The notes under the pieces were generated by a model. That model was given only the letters and a program-made list of their open reading frames with translations, made no database searches and was not told where the DNA came from. This document shows positions 5,518 to 7,346 of a DNA stretch of 7,346 nt, piece after piece. A program made the translations under genes and the position numbers. Origin of the DNA: Aquincola sp. (GTDB taxonomy: Bacteria; Pseudomonadota; Gammaproteobacteria; Burkholderiales; Burkholderiaceae_C). The stretch spans positions 1 to 7,346 of the forward strand of contig JAOUIM010000173.1 of assembly GCA_029884035.1 (NCBI GenBank), read 5' to 3'. Each line of letters starts with the position of its first letter. The first letter of the stretch is position 1.

Positions 5518-6705
5518 ATGATCCCCCGCGCTGCTGCCCACACGTTGAAGCAGATGGCGCGCGGCTTTCCGGTGCTGGCGCTCACCGGCCCGCGGCAGTC
5601 CGGCAAGACCACGCTCGCGCGCAGCGTCTTTCCCGACCTGCCCTACGTCAACCTCGAGGATCTCGACACCCGCGAGCTGGCCCTGGCCGATCCTCGGCGC
5701 TTCCTGGCGCGTCATGCCGAAGGTGCGGTCTTCGATGAGGTGCAGCGAGCGGCGCCGCTGCTGAACTACCTGCTGGGCGTGGCCGACGCGGCGCCGCGCA
5801 TGGGCCGCTACGTGCTCACCGGCTCGCAGCAGTTCGGCTTGATGGACGGCATCGGTCAGTCCTTGGCGGGGCGCGCGGGGCTGCTGACGCTGTTGCCGCT
5901 GTCGCAGACCGAGATCGCGCCGCCGGCAGGCCCGGGCACGGCGAGCGCGCGCACGCTGGAGCAATGCCTTTGGCTGGGCGGCTACCCCGCGCTGCACGCC
6001 GCGCACCGGCAGCTCGAGCCCGCGCAGTGGTTCGCTTCCTACCTGGCGACCTACGTGGAGCGCGATGTTCGGCAACTGCTCAACGTGGGCAACCTGCTCG
6101 TGTTCCAGCGGTTCGTGGCCATGTGCGCCGCGCGCTCCGGTCAACTTCTCAACCTCAATGGCCTGGCCTCGGACTGTGGCATCAGTCAGCCCACCGCGCG
6201 CCAGTGGCTCACCGTGCTGCAGGCTAGCCACCTGGTGACCCTGCTGCCGCCGTACCACCGCAATTTCGGCAAACGCCTGGTCAAGGCGCCCAAGCTGTAC
6301 TTCCTCGACAGCGGCCTGTTGTGCCATCTGCTGCGCATCGCCACGCCGGCGGATCTGCAGGTGCATGCGGCGCGCGGTGCGGTGTTCGAAACCTGGGTCG
6401 TGAGCGAGGCGCTGAAGCACCGCTTCAACCGGGGTCTGGCCGCCGATCTGTACTTCTGGCGCGACAACCACGGTCTCGAGGTCGACCTCGTCTACGAGCA
6501 TGCGCAGCGCATCCACGCGGTCGAGTGCAAGTCGGGCACGACGTATGCCTCCGACTGGCTGGCACCGGTGCGCCGCTGGCGGCAGGCGGCAGGAGTGTCC
6601 GCCGCACCGCCCGTGCTGGTGTATGGCGGCGACGCGAGCCACGCGCGCGAAGACCACTTCGTCCAGAGCTGGCGCGACGTGGGTCGCGCCGAGTCCCGCC
6701 GGTGA
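5518..6705 (+). CDS. AAA_14/DUF4143 family ATP-binding protein
   Basis: The 395-residue protein is a standard member of the large AAA ATPase plus DUF4143 family, found scattered and often horizontally moved in bacteria and archaea. The Walker A motif is 'GPRQSGKTT' (24-32), Walker B is 'GAVFDEVQ' (69-76, D73-E74), and 'YVLTGSQQF' (98-106) is the sensor-like segment. A winged-helix-like part follows at about 212-246 ('LNGLASDCGISQPTARQWL'), including 'LASDCGISQPTARQWL'. The C-terminal DUF4143 region contains 'GAVFETWVVSEALK' (287-300), 'YFWRDNHGLEVDLVYE' (312-327) and 'HAVECKSG' (333-340). E321-V-D323 with E336-C-K338 has the shape of a PD-(D/E)XK nuclease-fold core. Its cellular role is not established, and nothing links it to polysaccharide synthesis. 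ATG 5518 is the first start after the AT-rich gap; no clear Shine-Dalgarno sequence is seen. Its stop sits just before, or overlapping, the start of the dehydratase gene. Confidence 0.9.
   Translation: MIPRAAAHTLKQMARGFPVLALTGPRQSGKTTLARSVFPDLPYVNLEDLDTRELALADPRRFLARHAEGAVFDEVQRAAPLLNYLLGVADAAPRMGRYVLTGSQQFGLMDGIGQSLAGRAGLLTLLPLSQTEIAPPAGPGTASARTLEQCLWLGGYPALHAAHRQLEPAQWFASYLATYVERDVRQLLNVGNLLVFQRFVAMCAARSGQLLNLNGLASDCGISQPTARQWLTVLQASHLVTLLPPYHRNFGKRLVKAPKLYFLDSGLLCHLLRIATPADLQVHAARGAVFETWVVSEALKHRFNRGLAADLYFWRDNHGLEVDLVYEHAQRIHAVECKSGTTYASDWLAPVRRWRQAAGVSAAPPVLVYGGDASHAREDHFVQSWRDVGRAESRR
6701..6705 (+). promoter_or_regulatory. Ribosome binding site for the dehydratase, overlapping the ATPase stop
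   Basis: GGTGA at 6701-6705 matches the anti-Shine-Dalgarno core and lies 8 nt before ATG 6714. It contains the TGA stop of the ATPase gene. This favours ATG 6714 over the in-frame GTG at 6702, which has no purine-rich sequence upstream but would make a GTGA overlap like the one at 1365. Confidence 0.5.
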
Positions 6706-6713
6706 AGCCCGAC

Positions 6714-7346
6714 ATGGCCCCCACTGTCTGGCACCGCATCGACGCGGTGCTCGCGCGCCTGCGCCCGCAGCGCGAGCCGCTGTCGCTGCTGGTCGACGGC
6801 GTGATGGTGGCCGTCGCCTGGAACGTCACCTACCTGTTTCGCCTCGGTTTCGAGCGCTGGATCAGTGCGCGTCCCGGCTATGACACCGGGGTGATGCTCG
6901 GCGTGGTGGCGGCCTACCTTCTGGCGCTGGCTGCATTGCGCGTGCCGCAGAGCATGTGGCGCTTCTCGGGCTTCAACGAGGTGTCTCGCCTGAGCTGGGC
7001 CTGCCTGGCGGCTGGCCTGGCCAGCGCCTCAGTGGTGATGGCTCTGGGCCTGGTCAAGGTGCCGCGTGCGGTGCTTGCGCTGCACCCGGTGGTGGCGCTG
7101 ATGGCGCTGGTGCTCGTGCGCATCGCGTACCGCATGCTCTACGAACACGCGCGACGCCAGATCACCGGCAGCGACGACGAGGTGCGGCGCGCCATCGTGC
7201 TCGGCGCCGGCGAGGCGGCACGGCTGCTGCTGGCCGGCATCCACCAGCGCGGCTGGACCGTGTTGGGCCTGCTCGACGACGACCGCGACAAGCAGGGCGC
7301 CCGCATTGCTGGCGTGCCGGTGCTCGGCCCCTTGTCGGCATTGACC
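6714..7346 (+). CDS. WbpM/CapD/FlaA1-family nucleotide-sugar 4,6-dehydratase, N-terminal part (3' truncated by window edge)
   Basis: The open frame runs off the right edge after 211 codons; full-length members have about 600-650 residues. Four hydrophobic segments fit the membrane domain of the large WbpM/CapD-type proteins: about residues 24-42 ('SLLVDGVMVAVAWNVTYLF'), 61-77 ('GVMLGVVAAYLLALAAL'), 95-117 ('LSWACLAAGLASASVVMALG') and 122-140 ('VLALHPVVALMALVLVRIAY'). The intervening 'MWRFSGFNEVSRL' is characteristic. 'RRAIVLGAGEAARLLLAGI' begins the CoA-binding-like Rossmann domain, followed by 'GWTVLGLLDDDRDKQGARI' and 'GVPVLGPLSAL', which match the family's 'V-x-G-x-x-DDDxxKxGxxIxGxxVLG'. 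The catalytic dehydratase domain is beyond the window, so activity is inferred. It should make UDP-4-keto-6-deoxy-HexNAc at the inner membrane for the aminotransferase at 3671-4843. An alternative GTG start at 6702 adds four residues. Confidence 0.88.
   Translation, partial: MAPTVWHRIDAVLARLRPQREPLSLLVDGVMVAVAWNVTYLFRLGFERWISARPGYDTGVMLGVVAAYLLALAALRVPQSMWRFSGFNEVSRLSWACLAAGLASASVVMALGLVKVPRAVLALHPVVALMALVLVRIAYRMLYEHARRQITGSDDEVRRAIVLGAGEAARLLLAGIHQRGWTVLGLLDDDRDKQGARIAGVPVLGPLSALT

Noticed and set aside
4623..5612. 329-codon open frame on the minus strand
   Set aside because: It spans two genes and the intergenic gap on the other strand and has antisense-like composition with no motifs.
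5494..6657. 387-codon open frame on the minus strand
   Set aside because: It is antisense to the ATPase, whose Walker motifs and DUF4143 motifs are intact. The minus translation is low-complexity and unrecognisable.
1..7346. Search for tRNA, rRNA, CRISPR arrays, insertion sequences or long repeats
   Set aside because: Nothing with the required structure was seen by eye. Nearly the whole window is accounted for by coding sequence.

Overview
The window is a GC-rich stretch (roughly two thirds G+C by eye) of a surface-polysaccharide biosynthesis locus. All genes lie on the + strand. GC-biased codon use, tight 4-bp gene overlaps and the protein families suggest a betaproteobacterium, perhaps of the Burkholderiales/Rhodocyclales type. 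This placement is an inference from composition and gene content, not from a marker gene.

Layout. Positions 2-361 hold the C-terminal end of a formyltransferase-family protein. It is followed by a FemAB/GNAT-like acyltransferase (358-1368), a family 4 glycosyltransferase (1365-2423), a broken second glycosyltransferase of the WbuB type (2420-2983), a class I SAM methyltransferase (2976-3674), a DegT/DnrJ/EryC1 PLP-dependent sugar aminotransferase (3671-4843) and a PglC-like phosphoglycosyl transferase (4854-5450). The only real intergenic gap (5451-5517) is AT-rich and precedes an AAA_14/DUF4143 ATPase (5518-6705) that does not belong to sugar metabolism. The last gene (6714 to the window edge) is the N-terminal half of a membrane-bound WbpM/CapD/FlaA1-type nucleotide-sugar dehydratase.

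How the genes fit together. The dehydratase should make a 4-keto-6-deoxy-N-acetylhexosamine nucleotide. The aminotransferase would convert it to a 4-amino sugar, and the PglC-like enzyme would load the resulting sugar phosphate onto undecaprenyl phosphate. The glycosyltransferases would extend the chain. The formyltransferase, acyltransferase and methyltransferase are candidates for decorating it. The sugar assignments are inferences from family membership.

The most notable point is the second glycosyltransferase. Its N-terminal domain runs directly into a C-terminal fragment, so the middle of the protein is gone. A probable one-base loss in a T run near 2946-2948 then moves the reading frame off its ancestral stop. 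That stop is still present and still overlaps the downstream methyltransferase start as ATGA. The second notable point is the ATPase placed inside the operon, with its own candidate promoter. No RNA genes, CRISPR arrays, insertion sequences or convincing terminators were seen.
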